A DNA stretch of 64,000 nucleotides from Ohtaekwangia sp036786105 (GTDB lineage Bacteria > Bacteroidota > Bacteroidia > Cytophagales > Cyclobacteriaceae): assembly GCF_036786105.1 (NCBI RefSeq), contig NZ_DAIQRQ010000002.1, forward strand, positions 124,001 through 188,000. The letters run 5' to 3'. Shown here piece by piece: positions 27,494-36,174 of this stretch. Numbering within the stretch: position 1 is the stretch's first letter; every line of letters begins with the position of its first letter. The notes below the pieces were generated by a model. That model made no database searches and was not told the DNA's origin. It saw only the letters and a list, made by a program, of their open reading frames with translations. The position numbers were made by a program, and so were the translations under genes.

Positions 27494-27537
27494 TACGTGT
27501 TCACGTATTAAAATGCTTATGTGTTTACGTTTAAACG
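27494..27537. repeat. Short palindromic repeats between the PBP and uvrC genes
   Basis: The 81-base spacer holds TACGTG-TT-CACGTA (27494-27507) and CGTTTAAACG (27528-27537), joined by near-repeats of the form ATGTGTTTACGT. It does not look like a terminator (no T-run). It may be a dispersed intergenic repeat or a protein-binding site. Confidence 0.4.
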
Positions 27538-27570
27538 CAAACTGTCAATGTATAACCTTAACACTTCTAT

Positions 27571-29907
27571 TTAATAACGAGGCCTGTCCCAGGCGTCCTC
27601 ATCATTTACCTCAACCGTAGAATCTGATGATACTCTTACGTGTTGGCTGCAATCAAGAGTCATGTCAAGACCTGTAGCCGGGCGCCTGAAATAACCTTTG
27701 CCATAGCCTATATTTTTATCGCGATACACTCGTGTCATGAAACCATCCCAGATTGGACGCGCACTCTTGGAACCTTGTCCAAAATCCCATGAAGGAAAGT
27801 GTATACTTCTTTCATCTCCGCCTACCCACACACCTGTTACGAGGTTGTGTGTAATGCCCATGAACCATCCATCCGAAGCCTTGTTGGTTGTTCCTGTTTT
27901 TCCACCGATTTCATTATCAACTTTCAGATCATAGCTCAATCCTCTGGATGTACCCAGCTCATCTGTAACACCACCCTCCAGCATGTATATCATTTTATAG
28001 GCAGTCTGTTCATCCATCGCCTGGCGCGTTTTTGGTACAAAGTTGGCAATTACATTTCCGTTCTTGTCCTCAATACGCGTGATGTAGTACGGCTCTATAT
28101 ATATACCAAGATTAACAAAGCTGCAGTATGCTGCGACCATTTCGTAGAGTGATACATCACTCGTGCCGAGACATAGTGAAGGAACCGCTTCCAACGGACT
28201 GGTTATACCCAGTCGTTTTGCAAAGTCAACAACGTTCTCTGGTTTAACCCGGTCGATCATCTGCGCCGTGATAGAGTTGATAGAACGGGCCATGGCCTGT
28301 CGTATGGTCATTTCCTCACCACTGCCATACCCTCCATCTGAATTTTTGGGGCGCCATGTTCCACCCGAAACTTTAATGGTTGGCGATATATCCAGTAATT
28401 TCAAACAAGGTGAGTATCCTGCTTCGATGGCAGTGCCGTAAACAAAAGGTTTGAATGTTGAACCAGGCTGACGTGTTCCCTGTCGCACGTGGTCGTACTT
28501 GAAGTATTTGTGATTGATGCCACCTACCCATGCTTTAATAGCTCCTGTTTTCGGGTCCATCGACATCAGGCCGGTTTGAAGAAAACGATTATAATAATTA
28601 AGTGAGTCCATCGAGCTGAACAATGTATCGCGCTCACCTTTCCAGGTAAAGATTGTCATCGGCCGTTTTTTGTTCAGCAGTACATCTATTGAATCCGAGT
28701 CGGCACCAAAACGTTCTACTAGGCTTCTATACGTTCCTGTACGTTTGATCTTCTTCTGAAGGAAATTCTTTATTTCTCCACCAGTCTCATCATCTACCCA
28801 CGGATTACGGTTTCGTTGTTTCCATTCTCTGTCAAACTGCTTCTGCAATTTCGACATGTGTGCTATCATTGCCTCTTCTGCGTACCGCTGCATCTTACTG
28901 TCAATAGTAGTATATATTTTAAGACCGGATTCCCACAAGTCATAACCATGGTCTTTACACCACCCGATCAACTCATTGCGCAGTACGTTGCGGAAATAAG
29001 TAGCTATACCCTGATTCTGGTTTTGAACGGCAAACTTCAGCTCGATGGGAAGAATCTTCAACGAATCAAATTCATTTTTACTGATGAATCCATGATCATA
29101 TAGTTTATAAAGAACCTGGTTTCTTTTCTTTAAAGCGTTTTCGGGAAAACGTTGCGGATTATATAGCGATGGATTTTGGCACATGCCTACAATAACGGCA
29201 GCTTCCTGCAGGTTGAGACTATCGGGTTGTTTATCAAAGTATGTTTCGCATGCTACCTTAATGCCATACGCATTGCTGCTGAACTCGATCGTGTTGAGAT
29301 ACATAGTAATGATCTCTTCCTTTGTATAATTCTTTTCAAGCTGATGGGAGATAGCCCACTCTTTTGTCTTCTGGATAATTCTTCGTGGATATTTACCAAG
29401 CTTGGCCAATGGTCCATCCAGCTCAAGAGTATAAAGATTTTTGGCAAGTTGTTGCGTAATGGTACTTCCGCCTCCCTGACTCCTGAAAGTTACCAACCCC
29501 CACAGTACGCGCGGGTATGCCCAGAAATCAAGACCTGAGTGTTCATAGAAACGATGATCTTCAGAAAGTATAAGTGTCTTTACCAACAGTGGCGACAGCT
29601 GATCATACGTAACCTGACTGCGATTAAAACGAAAGTAGCGACCAAGAGAAACGCCATCGGAAGAAATGAGTTCGGATGACAAATCGTTTTCCGGATTTTC
29701 GATCGCTTTCAAACTGGGCATCCCTCCGAACAACCCGAACAGATCGTTGCTCACGGACCAGACATACAATGGAAATCCCAGCACTACGCAGATGAAGAGA
29801 ATCCAAATTGCTTTGACAACTTTTCTGAACCACGGCTTATGTGTCAGAAGAAGACTATTGATTCCCTGCAGGGTAATTTTTTTCGAAGAATTTAATGTAC
29901 TCATCAA
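27571..29907 (-). CDS. Class A penicillin-binding protein (PBP1A type)
   Basis: A 778-residue bifunctional murein synthase. One N-terminal transmembrane helix (VVKAIWILFICVVLGFPLYVW) is followed by a GT51 transglycosylase domain (SEDHRFYEHSGLDF with catalytic Glu, GGSTITQQLAKNLY, KEEIITMYLN) and a transpeptidase domain with S483-T-F-K486 in RQPGSTFKPF, an SxN-like SINS, and KTG in GGKTGTTNKASDG. It polymerises and cross-links peptidoglycan at the cytoplasmic membrane. The start overlaps the end of the upstream sprE-like gene by 53 bases, implying translational coupling; the second ATG (one codon on) is also possible. Confidence 0.95.
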   Translation of the reverse strand: MMSTLNSSKKITLQGINSLLLTHKPWFRKVVKAIWILFICVVLGFPLYVWSVSNDLFGLFGGMPSLKAIENPENDLSSELISSDGVSLGRYFRFNRSQVTYDQLSPLLVKTLILSEDHRFYEHSGLDFWAYPRVLWGLVTFRSQGGGSTITQQLAKNLYTLELDGPLAKLGKYPRRIIQKTKEWAISHQLEKNYTKEEIITMYLNTIEFSSNAYGIKVACETYFDKQPDSLNLQEAAVIVGMCQNPSLYNPQRFPENALKKRNQVLYKLYDHGFISKNEFDSLKILPIELKFAVQNQNQGIATYFRNVLRNELIGWCKDHGYDLWESGLKIYTTIDSKMQRYAEEAMIAHMSKLQKQFDREWKQRNRNPWVDDETGGEIKNFLQKKIKRTGTYRSLVERFGADSDSIDVLLNKKRPMTIFTWKGERDTLFSSMDSLNYYNRFLQTGLMSMDPKTGAIKAWVGGINHKYFKYDHVRQGTRQPGSTFKPFVYGTAIEAGYSPCLKLLDISPTIKVSGGTWRPKNSDGGYGSGEEMTIRQAMARSINSITAQMIDRVKPENVVDFAKRLGITSPLEAVPSLCLGTSDVSLYEMVAAYCSFVNLGIYIEPYYITRIEDKNGNVIANFVPKTRQAMDEQTAYKMIYMLEGGVTDELGTSRGLSYDLKVDNEIGGKTGTTNKASDGWFMGITHNLVTGVWVGGDERSIHFPSWDFGQGSKSARPIWDGFMTRVYRDKNIGYGKGYFRRPATGLDMTLDCSQHVRVSSDSTVEVNDEDAWDRPRY

Positions 29908-32464
29908 GACCTTTTGTTCTGTAAAAGATATCGAAATTGTCTTTCGTAATTACAAAGGTATTGAATTTATGGTTCTTCAGTTCGGCGAGTGTAGGAAGCT
30001 TCTCGTTAAATGTTTGCATGTATTCGAGGGCTGAGCTTACGCGGGTAAGTCCGTCTACCAACGTAAGAGTATATTCATCGTTTAAGATCAGGTTGCTTGT
30101 CTTCAATCGAAGATCCCGGAAATTTGCATCATTGAATTTCTCCAGTGCAGCGGAAGCAAACATTCTCTCGTCTTTTGAATATACCATTACAAAATAATGA
30201 GGTTCCTCGAAGGACCGGATGTATTGTATACCCTGGCTTTTCTCTTGGGTTAATTGGAAATCCTGTGAGGTTTTCAAAAGCTTTTTAGCATACTCTGCCA
30301 AACTGCTCTCCGGGTATGTTTTGGCAAACTGCTCCAGTTCAAACTGGTATTTTGTTACGTCTTCTGTTTCACCAATAATCAGCACACGAAGCATTGCCAG
30401 GTTAGGTACAAAAGATGTTTGGCCTAAGGCAAGCGCGTTATCAATTACAGAATTCGCAGCTCTGTATTCTTTATTTTGAAAATGCCCGTATGCAGTTTTG
30501 TAAAGTACTTTTTGCTTCTCTACAGCGAGGCTGGATTCCTGCAGGTAATTTGGGTTCACCAGAATTTTTGCAAAAGTAGATTCAGGATACTTCCGTTTTA
30601 ACTGCGAAGCATACTCTTCGGCTTTGGATGGATTAGAGTCTTTTGTAATGAGGTATAATTTATACAGAACTTCCGGTTCGTAGTCCGTTTCGGGAAAACG
30701 CTTTAAGAGTGTAGTATAAGAATTAACAGCGTTGTCGTTTTCTAGAAGTTTGAAATAGTAAATATCACCCAGCTTGAAGTAGGCGTCCTCTATTTTTTTG
30801 TAAGCTTCTTTCTTTTGTTCTTCAGTTCGCGGAATTTGTTTGTTCACGCGATCATACTCTGCTGCTACCGGATCGGGTGGTGTTGTTACATCTGCTGGTT
30901 GCGTAGAAGTCTGGGTTTCCTGTGTCTCAGCTTGCCGGTTAACACCGGTAGCATTTGCTCGCAACGATCTTCGCCAGTTATCTTCTAACGGCAAATCTCC
31001 CCAGATACGCTTGAACTCCGATTGCCCCAGCGACATGGCCGAAGGATTTCCAAAATACCAGTCTGCATTTTCCTCTGTTGAGTTGGATGATGCATCAGCT
31101 TGTTGATCTTCTGCTGTGTCGAATAGTCCATTGTTTGTGTTTTCATCGATCTCAATCCGGTTAGATCGTTTCTTTTTCTTGCCAGCTTTTTTTTCATCGG
31201 CTGCTTTTTTTGCCTGGTAGGCAGAGTCGATGCGGGTGCGCAGGTGGGTTGAATCAAGCGAAGCCATGGCAAGCAAACTGTCTTGCCATTTTATAGTGTT
31301 GATCTGTGTAACAAATTCATCAAGTATTTCCTGACGCGCTTTGATCCTTGCATAGCCTTCATAGTCTTTCGGTAATGCACTGATGGCACTGTCGTAATAT
31401 GCTTGCGACAATTCATATTTGTGAAGCGTATCATAATATATTTCGCCCAGTCGCAGATAAGCTTCGCCATCGATGCGTCTGTTGCTTCCTTCGCGAACGG
31501 ATCGATTAAGATCGGTGATCGCTTCATTCAGATTCTTCTGCTTCAATTCAAATACACCCATCTCATAGTATATCTTGTCTTTGAAGTCTTTGTTCTTGCC
31601 ATCCTTCAATAATTTTTTAAACGACTTGCGTGCAGCGTTCACATCTTTGCTTCGCGAGATCTCCGTTACCTGTGCCATATACAGGCGAGCATAAAAGTCT
31701 ACTTCATATTCAGGGTTCGTACCGAGACATTTCTTGTAGTAATTATAGGCTTCTGCTTCGAAGCCAAGCTTCTGATATACCTGGCCGATGATGAAGTAAA
31801 TTCTTCCGGGTTTATCGCGTTTCTTTAACATAGGCACGGCTTGTGTCAGGCTTCGCACCATGTTGTCTAAATCTCCCTGCTCCTGATGAAAGTATGCTTT
31901 CTCCAATAGAAAACTTTTCTGATTCACTTTGTTCAGATCTTCTTTCTGAACATAATCGATAGCAGCCTGTGCATTGTTAAATTCTTTATGCTCTACGAAT
32001 GTGCGAATAAGATGAATGAGCGCACGATGGCGTGCATCCTTATCTTTTGTAAGCTTTGGGTTATTTACATATTTGAATGTTTCAATCGCATTTCCCCAAT
32101 CAAGACTATATAATCGGGCGCGGCCAACAAGAATATAGTTGTCGTCAACCCATTTGCTCCGGGGGTGCCGTTGTATGGAGATCGATGCCATCTTGATAGC
32201 CTCCTGAATTTCCTTATCGTAACTTTTGGCGAGTGTTGAATCCAATGCCGGATAAAGCCGGAGTACGCGATTGTAATCATCTTTAAGATTTGACCAGATG
32301 GTTTTGTCAACCTTGTTCAGTTCTTCGCGTGCATAGAAATAGCCGTTGAAGTGTGCAGTAGTATTATGATAGGCTTTACTAGTCCATGTGTTTCTTTCGG
32401 ATGCGCAACCCTTTAACAGGACAAGAACAAAGAGAACGATGAGGTATCGGATGAGGATCTTCAA
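29855..32464 (-). CDS. sprE: SprE/PorW-type TPR lipoprotein (T9SS, gliding)
   Basis: An 869-residue lipoprotein with lipobox LLKGC (C20) and the block AYHNTTAHFNGYFYAREEL, characteristic of the Bacteroidota SprE/PorW family, whose usual length is near 870. About a dozen TPR-like helical pairs occupy residues 100-400 and again 530-720; between them is a low-complexity charged linker (KKAADEKKAGKKKKRSN). The C-terminal 150 residues contain two ferredoxin-like repeats (YFVMVYSKDERMFASAALEKF; FNTFVITKDNFDIFYRTKG). SprE is required for gliding and T9SS function, probably linking the secretion core to the outer-membrane translocon. Its gene lies only 6 kb from gldKLMN but on the other strand. Confidence 0.88.
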   Translation of the reverse strand: MKILIRYLIVLFVLVLLKGCASERNTWTSKAYHNTTAHFNGYFYAREELNKVDKTIWSNLKDDYNRVLRLYPALDSTLAKSYDKEIQEAIKMASISIQRHPRSKWVDDNYILVGRARLYSLDWGNAIETFKYVNNPKLTKDKDARHRALIHLIRTFVEHKEFNNAQAAIDYVQKEDLNKVNQKSFLLEKAYFHQEQGDLDNMVRSLTQAVPMLKKRDKPGRIYFIIGQVYQKLGFEAEAYNYYKKCLGTNPEYEVDFYARLYMAQVTEISRSKDVNAARKSFKKLLKDGKNKDFKDKIYYEMGVFELKQKNLNEAITDLNRSVREGSNRRIDGEAYLRLGEIYYDTLHKYELSQAYYDSAISALPKDYEGYARIKARQEILDEFVTQINTIKWQDSLLAMASLDSTHLRTRIDSAYQAKKAADEKKAGKKKKRSNRIEIDENTNNGLFDTAEDQQADASSNSTEENADWYFGNPSAMSLGQSEFKRIWGDLPLEDNWRRSLRANATGVNRQAETQETQTSTQPADVTTPPDPVAAEYDRVNKQIPRTEEQKKEAYKKIEDAYFKLGDIYYFKLLENDNAVNSYTTLLKRFPETDYEPEVLYKLYLITKDSNPSKAEEYASQLKRKYPESTFAKILVNPNYLQESSLAVEKQKVLYKTAYGHFQNKEYRAANSVIDNALALGQTSFVPNLAMLRVLIIGETEDVTKYQFELEQFAKTYPESSLAEYAKKLLKTSQDFQLTQEKSQGIQYIRSFEEPHYFVMVYSKDERMFASAALEKFNDANFRDLRLKTSNLILNDEYTLTLVDGLTRVSSALEYMQTFNEKLPTLAELKNHKFNTFVITKDNFDIFYRTKGLDEYIKFFEKNYPAGNQ

Positions 32465-32531
32465 TCAACTGCTATTTGTGATGGTAAAACGCAAAAATCT
32501 GACATTCCATATTTTAATGGATTGGAATATC

Positions 32532-32539
32532 TAATTTTG
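32532..32539 (+). promoter_or_regulatory. -7 box for the M23-bactofilin-atp run
   Basis: TAATTTTG is an exact TAnnTTTG match, 33 bases before ATG 32573, in the 108-base divergent spacer shared with sprE. No TTG at normal spacing. Confidence 0.45.
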
Positions 32540-32572
32540 TGCAAAAAAGCGAAAATCAATTTCATCTGCTGA

Positions 32573-33436
32573 ATGAAACCAAAGAAAACATTATCGAACT
32601 GGCTTACCACCCGCTATCAACTGATCATTCGCAACGAAGAGAACTTCGCCGAAAAAACCAGTCTGGGTTTTACCTATTCGAAAGTTATTCTTTTTTCGGT
32701 GATTTTGTTTACCGGCCTGTTCGTGATGAGCCTCTTCATGGCCAAGACTATTCTTGCAAAATGGTTTGATCCTAAACATGAGCAGATGGTTTTGAATCAG
32801 CAGCTGCTTGACCTGGGCAACAAGGTTGATTCATTGGCAATTGAGATTGAACAAAAGGAACGGTTCATTGCTAATTTTCAACGTGTACTAAGTGGTGATA
32901 CCAGCAATTTTAAAGATCCTGCAAGGGATATGAAAACGGAAAGCCAGTCGGTAACCAAACCCGCCAACCTGGGAGCTACTGCTTCGGACTCATCGTTCCG
33001 AAAAGAGTTTGAAAAATCAGATCTCTCTTTAATAACATTGGCCAATGTAAAATACCGCGACCTGCAGGAGACTTTTTTCTATTCGCCGATAAGTGGTTTT
33101 GTTTCTGATCCTTACAATGTTGCCAAAGGACACATGGGAGTGGATGTGGTAGCAAAGGCAAATGAACCTGTGAAATGTATTGCCGATGGTACCGTTGTAT
33201 TTTCATCGTGGACACAAGACTCCGGCTATGTGATTATGATACAGCACAGGGGCAACCTGATTTCCGCTTACAAACACAATGCGCAACTGATGAAAAAAGT
33301 TGGTACTTTTGTAAATGGCGGAGAGATTATCTCCATAGTTGGCAATAGCGGTGAACTCACCAATGGGCCACACTTGCACTTTGAACTGTGGTACAATGGG
33401 AATTCATTGAACCCGGAAGAATTTGTAACTTTTTAA
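32573..33436 (+). CDS. Membrane-anchored M23 family peptidase
   Basis: A 287-residue zinc endopeptidase with one N-terminal transmembrane helix (YSKVILFSVILFTGLFVMSL), a helical periplasmic stalk and a C-terminal LytM/M23 domain. Zinc and catalytic residues are intact: H187 and D191 in GHMGVDV, H267 and H269 in GPHLHFELW. It should cut peptide cross-links in peptidoglycan. Twelve bases later comes a bactofilin gene; this M23-bactofilin pairing is a known module in which the bactofilin scaffold positions the hydrolase to shape the cell. ATG 32573 is chosen; an upstream TTG in another frame is not supported. Confidence 0.93.
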   Translation: MKPKKTLSNWLTTRYQLIIRNEENFAEKTSLGFTYSKVILFSVILFTGLFVMSLFMAKTILAKWFDPKHEQMVLNQQLLDLGNKVDSLAIEIEQKERFIANFQRVLSGDTSNFKDPARDMKTESQSVTKPANLGATASDSSFRKEFEKSDLSLITLANVKYRDLQETFFYSPISGFVSDPYNVAKGHMGVDVVAKANEPVKCIADGTVVFSSWTQDSGYVIMIQHRGNLISAYKHNAQLMKKVGTFVNGGEIISIVGNSGELTNGPHLHFELWYNGNSLNPEEFVTF

Positions 33437-33448
33437 ACCAGAAACGTC

Positions 33449-33883
33449 ATGCTAACTTCAAAAGAACAAAAACGCGCAGCCGATGAGATCAGCAACTCAA
33501 GCAATACCATTGGCAAGGGCACTTACCTGGAGGGTAATATTGAGACTTATGGCAATATTCGCATTGAAGGCAAAATAACTGGTAATATTAAATCGAAATC
33601 AAAAGTTGCTCTCGGGCCTCAGTCACATGTACAGGGAAATATCATGGCACAAAACGCAGATATCGAAGGAGAAATAAAAGGCAAGATTGAGATATCTGAA
33701 TTGTTGGTATTGAAGGCTACTGCCATTATAAATGGAGATATTATAACTGGTAAAATGGTAGTAGAGCCGGGAGCGATATTCAATGGTTCCTGCAAAATGG
33801 GAGCCGTAGTAAAAGATATTAAAATAGGTGCTGATAATGGACTCTCCAGAGCCGTCCCACAACCAGAAATCAAAACCGTATAA
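33449..33883 (+). CDS. Bactofilin
   Basis: A 144-residue polymer-forming cytoskeletal protein of the bactofilin family. The core (about 25-115) is a right-handed beta-helix pattern with regularly spaced hydrophobics: GKGTYLEGNIETYGNIR, then IEGKITGNIKSKSKVALG, with repeated GxIxGxI steps. Flanking ends are short and polar. It is expected to assemble without nucleotide on the inner face of the membrane. It sits 12 bases after the M23 peptidase and overlaps the next gene (atpZ-like) by 47 bases, so envelope-shape and ATP synthase genes are physically linked. Confidence 0.94.
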   Translation: MLTSKEQKRAADEISNSSNTIGKGTYLEGNIETYGNIRIEGKITGNIKSKSKVALGPQSHVQGNIMAQNADIEGEIKGKIEISELLVLKATAIINGDIITGKMVVEPGAIFNGSCKMGAVVKDIKIGADNGLSRAVPQPEIKTV

Positions 33884-34070
33884 CAATTACCTTAAATATA
33901 GCAGCCTGGCTGTTCAGTTACTGGTAGTTATCGGTTTCTTCGGATGGCTGGGATATCTGCTAGACCGATATCTTCACCTCAAGTTTCCTGCATTCATGTT
34001 GTTGTTCGGCTTCCTTGCTTTTGGAGGCATGATGTACCAGGTATACCGGTCAATACAAAAAGACTCGTAA
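33837..34070 (+). CDS. atpZ: AtpZ/AtpI-type ATP synthase accessory protein
   Basis: A 77-residue protein with two transmembrane helices (SSLAVQLLVVIGFFGWLGYLL, FMLLFGFLAFGGMMYQVYRS) and the Gly-rich pattern of the AtpZ/AtpI family, which helps assemble the c ring or supports Mg2+/Ca2+ transport near F0F1 synthase. The ATG at 33837 is inside the bactofilin gene (overlap 47 bases); GTG 33828 is an alternative. It leads the atp cluster. Confidence 0.85.
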   Translation: MDSPEPSHNQKSKPYNNYLKYSSLAVQLLVVIGFFGWLGYLLDRYLHLKFPAFMLLFGFLAFGGMMYQVYRSIQKDS

Positions 34071-34081
34071 GCACCATCTTC

Positions 34082-34306
34082 ATGGATATTGAAAGGGAGA
34101 AATCGCTGCTGCTGGAAGAACTGAAAGAGATCAATGATCCGGAGTTACTGCAATCCATACGAAACCTGATTGCGAATGCAAAACGGTGTCATAGCAAAGA
34201 CTTCCTGCAAGCGGATCGCGAATTGCATGATCAGGATTTGGAAGACGTATTGGCAACAATCAAACATAGCCGGCAAACCAATCAATCCACTGACCTTAAC
34301 AAATAG
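34082..34306 (+). CDS. Small helical acidic protein inside the atp cluster, unknown
   Basis: A 74-residue soluble protein starting MDIEREKSLLLEELKEIND. The reading frame is open further upstream, but the ATG at 34082 comes 11 bases after atpZ and begins the plausible protein; the extension overlaps atpZ and has unlikely composition. Helical, with DPELLQSIRNLI reminiscent of antitoxin-like or addiction-module components, though I cannot assign a family. It ends 6 bases before the next gene and appears cotranscribed with atpZ. Confidence 0.6.
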   Translation: MDIEREKSLLLEELKEINDPELLQSIRNLIANAKRCHSKDFLQADRELHDQDLEDVLATIKHSRQTNQSTDLNK

Positions 34307-34312
34307 AATTTC

Positions 34313-34663
34313 TTGATCCGGTTCCTCATTACTTTAATTCTCTGTGCGTGTGCGCTGGCCGGACTCTCGTTGATGTTGGTAAAATTTCAGCCTTCTTTTT
34401 TTTACCAAACCCTCATCTTTCTGGTATTTAGCACAGCGATGATCTACCGCTATCTGTACAAGATCGATAAGCCTGCCTTTTTTGTGCAGTTATACCTGCT
34501 CACCATGGCGGTAAAGCTGTTGGCGTATGGTGCCTATAATGTTTTTGTGATCCTGGAAGACAAGGCCGGGGCAGCTGCCAACGTGGTCTTTTTCATGATC
34601 GTCTACTTCATTTTTACTGCCTTGGAGATTGCCTTTCTGTATCGAAAAATCACACGCGGATAA
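34313..34663 (+). CDS. AtpI-like four-helix membrane protein
   Basis: A 116-residue membrane protein with four helices (FLITLILCACALAGLSLML, FFYQTLIFLVFSTAMIYRYL, FFVQLYLLTMAVKLLAYGAY, VVFFMIVYFIFTALEIAFLY). It starts at TTG 34313; no in-frame ATG is upstream. Position between atpZ and atpB and the four-helix pattern suggest the AtpI role in c-ring assembly, but similarity is topological only. Confidence 0.7.
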   Translation: MIRFLITLILCACALAGLSLMLVKFQPSFFYQTLIFLVFSTAMIYRYLYKIDKPAFFVQLYLLTMAVKLLAYGAYNVFVILEDKAGAAANVVFFMIVYFIFTALEIAFLYRKITRG

Positions 34664-34701
34664 AGCATTTGCGGAGGCCAAATATTTTCCAAAACATTTT
34701 T

Positions 34702-34727
34702 TTGTGGTGGTATAATTAATACCTTTG
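34702..34727 (+). promoter_or_regulatory. Probable promoter before atpB
   Basis: TACCTTTG (34720-34727) is an exact -7 match 35 bases before the atpB ATG; a TTTG (TTG at 34702-34704) precedes it at a short spacing of 15. It would give the atpB-atpG genes a start separate from the M23-bactofilin-atpZ transcript. Confidence 0.5.
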
Positions 34728-34762
34728 CGGTCGGATTTAAAAAGCCTCCGAAATAAGCCAAA

Positions 34763-35818
34763 ATGAGCGTTTTCTCCAGCATTTTAAGACGAATTTTTGT
34801 ACTCGGCCTGTTGTCAGTTTTAGCTTTTTCTGTTGCTAACGCACAGGAAGAACCGATGCCTGAGTTTGCCAATCACGAGTCTACTGATGAAAAGGAATTT
34901 GATGCCGGTGCAGTGATTCTTCATCACGTAATGGACGACCACATCTGGCATTTGTTCGAAGGCCATTATGGCACAATCTATCTCCCTGTCATCGCCTATA
35001 CCAGCAATGGGTTAAAAGTGTTTTCATCGCACCATTTTTACGATGAACATCACAACCCTTCTGTTGAACACGAAGGCCTTAAACTCGAGCACAATCACAT
35101 TATAGAAACCAGTACCGGCAAAGCTGTGCTGGATCTTTCCATCACCAAGAACGTAGCCATGCTTCTCATCAATGCTGTTTTATTGGTGATTGTATTTTTA
35201 GCAGTGGCAAAAGGATATAAAACAAATACGGGCAAAGCTCCCAAAGGCATCCAATCTTTCTTTGAACCAATTATTCTTTTTGTACGCGATGAAGTAGTGA
35301 AACCAAACATCGGCCATCACTACGAGAAATTTCTCCCGTACATGCTCACCCTTTTCTTCTTCATCCTGTTCGGAAACCTGTTGGGTCTTCTCCCCGGTGC
35401 TGGTAATCTCACCGGTAACATCGCCGTAACACTCACGCTTGCATTGTTAACATTCATCATTACAAATGTGAATGGTAATAAAGCATACTGGTCGCACATT
35501 TTCTGGACACCGGGTGTACCCTTGCCGTTGCGTCTTGTAATTCTGCCGGTAGAAATCATCGGTATATTTACCAAGCCGATTTCCCTGACGATACGTCTTT
35601 TCGTGGCGATCACGGCTGGTCACATTGTATTATTAAGTTTGATTTGCTTGACCTTCATTTTCGGAAGCATCTGGGTAGGTTTCGGGTCATCGCTCATTGT
35701 ATTGTTTATCAGTTTGATCGAGTTGTTGGTGGCAGGTATACAGGCCTATGTATTTACGTTGTTCACATCGTTATACATTGGTATGGCTATAGCAGACCAT
35801 GACCACGATCATCATTAA
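34763..35818 (+). CDS. atpB: F0F1 ATP synthase subunit a
   Basis: A 351-residue subunit a, the proton-channel half opposite the c ring. It has a cleavable-looking signal peptide (VLGLLSVLAFSVANAQ) and an extra exported N-terminal region of about 100 residues before the usual five to six helices, common in Bacteroidota. The key helix contains the essential Arg in SLTIRLFVAITAGH; the last helix reads LLVAGIQAYVFTLFTSLYIG. The C-terminus is His/Asp-rich (DHDHDHH). A hairpin separates it from atpE. Confidence 0.96.
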   Translation: MSVFSSILRRIFVLGLLSVLAFSVANAQEEPMPEFANHESTDEKEFDAGAVILHHVMDDHIWHLFEGHYGTIYLPVIAYTSNGLKVFSSHHFYDEHHNPSVEHEGLKLEHNHIIETSTGKAVLDLSITKNVAMLLINAVLLVIVFLAVAKGYKTNTGKAPKGIQSFFEPIILFVRDEVVKPNIGHHYEKFLPYMLTLFFFILFGNLLGLLPGAGNLTGNIAVTLTLALLTFIITNVNGNKAYWSHIFWTPGVPLPLRLVILPVEIIGIFTKPISLTIRLFVAITAGHIVLLSLICLTFIFGSIWVGFGSSLIVLFISLIELLVAGIQAYVFTLFTSLYIGMAIADHDHDHH

Positions 35819-35833
35819 TAGATTTAAAGATTT

Positions 35834-35859
35834 CCCTGCCAATGGAGTTGGCGGGGTTT
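35834..35859 (+). terminator. Terminator-like hairpin between atpB and atpE
   Basis: CCCTGCCAA (35834-35842), TGGAG loop, TTGGCGGGG (35848-35856), one G-T pair, then TTTGTTT. It sits inside the operon, so it more likely stabilises or attenuates mRNA than fully stops transcription, perhaps helping to raise subunit c level. Confidence 0.6.
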
Positions 35860-35883
35860 GTTTCACACTTAAATATTAACACT

Positions 35884-36129
35884 ATGTTATTAGCACTTTT
35901 ATTGGACATCAGCTATGCAATCATGGGCGCTGGTATCGGTGCAGGTCTGGCAGCAATTGGCGCTGGAATTGGTATCGGTAAAATCGGTGGCTCTGCTATG
36001 GAAGGTATGGCTCGTCAGCCTGAAGCTTCTGGTAAAATCCAGGGTGCGATGTTGATCATTGCCGCTCTTATCGAGGTGGCTGCTCTCTTTGCGCTTGTAA
36101 TTTGCTTGTTGATTTCGTTCAAGGGCTAA
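35884..36129 (+). CDS. atpE: F0F1 ATP synthase subunit c
   Basis: An 81-residue proteolipid of two helices joined by the polar loop MARQPEASGKIQG. The first helix is glycine/alanine rich (GAGIGAGLAAIGAGIGIGK); the second carries the ion-binding Glu in AALIEVAALFALVI. No sodium-motor signature was evident, so protons are the likely ion. The frame is open to ATG 35842, but that start falls in the intergenic hairpin and would add 14 atypical residues; ATG 35884 gives the normal family length. Confidence 0.95.
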   Translation: MLLALLLDISYAIMGAGIGAGLAAIGAGIGIGKIGGSAMEGMARQPEASGKIQGAMLIIAALIEVAALFALVICLLISFKG

Positions 36130-36137
36130 AAAGCTTT

Positions 36138-36174
36138 AGAAACCTGTCTTAGGCACTTGGCCGGGCAGGTTTCT
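36138..36174 (+). promoter_or_regulatory. Inverted repeat between atpE and atpF
   Basis: AGAAACCTG (36138-36146) and CAGGTTTCT (36166-36174) form a perfect 9-base stem with a 19-base loop. There is no T-run, so it is probably an RNA stability or processing element after the highly expressed atpE. Confidence 0.5.

Noticed and set aside
35842..35883. Upstream ATG extension of atpE
   Set aside because: The extension would translate the intergenic hairpin and add 14 residues not found in subunit c; ATG 35884 gives the usual length.
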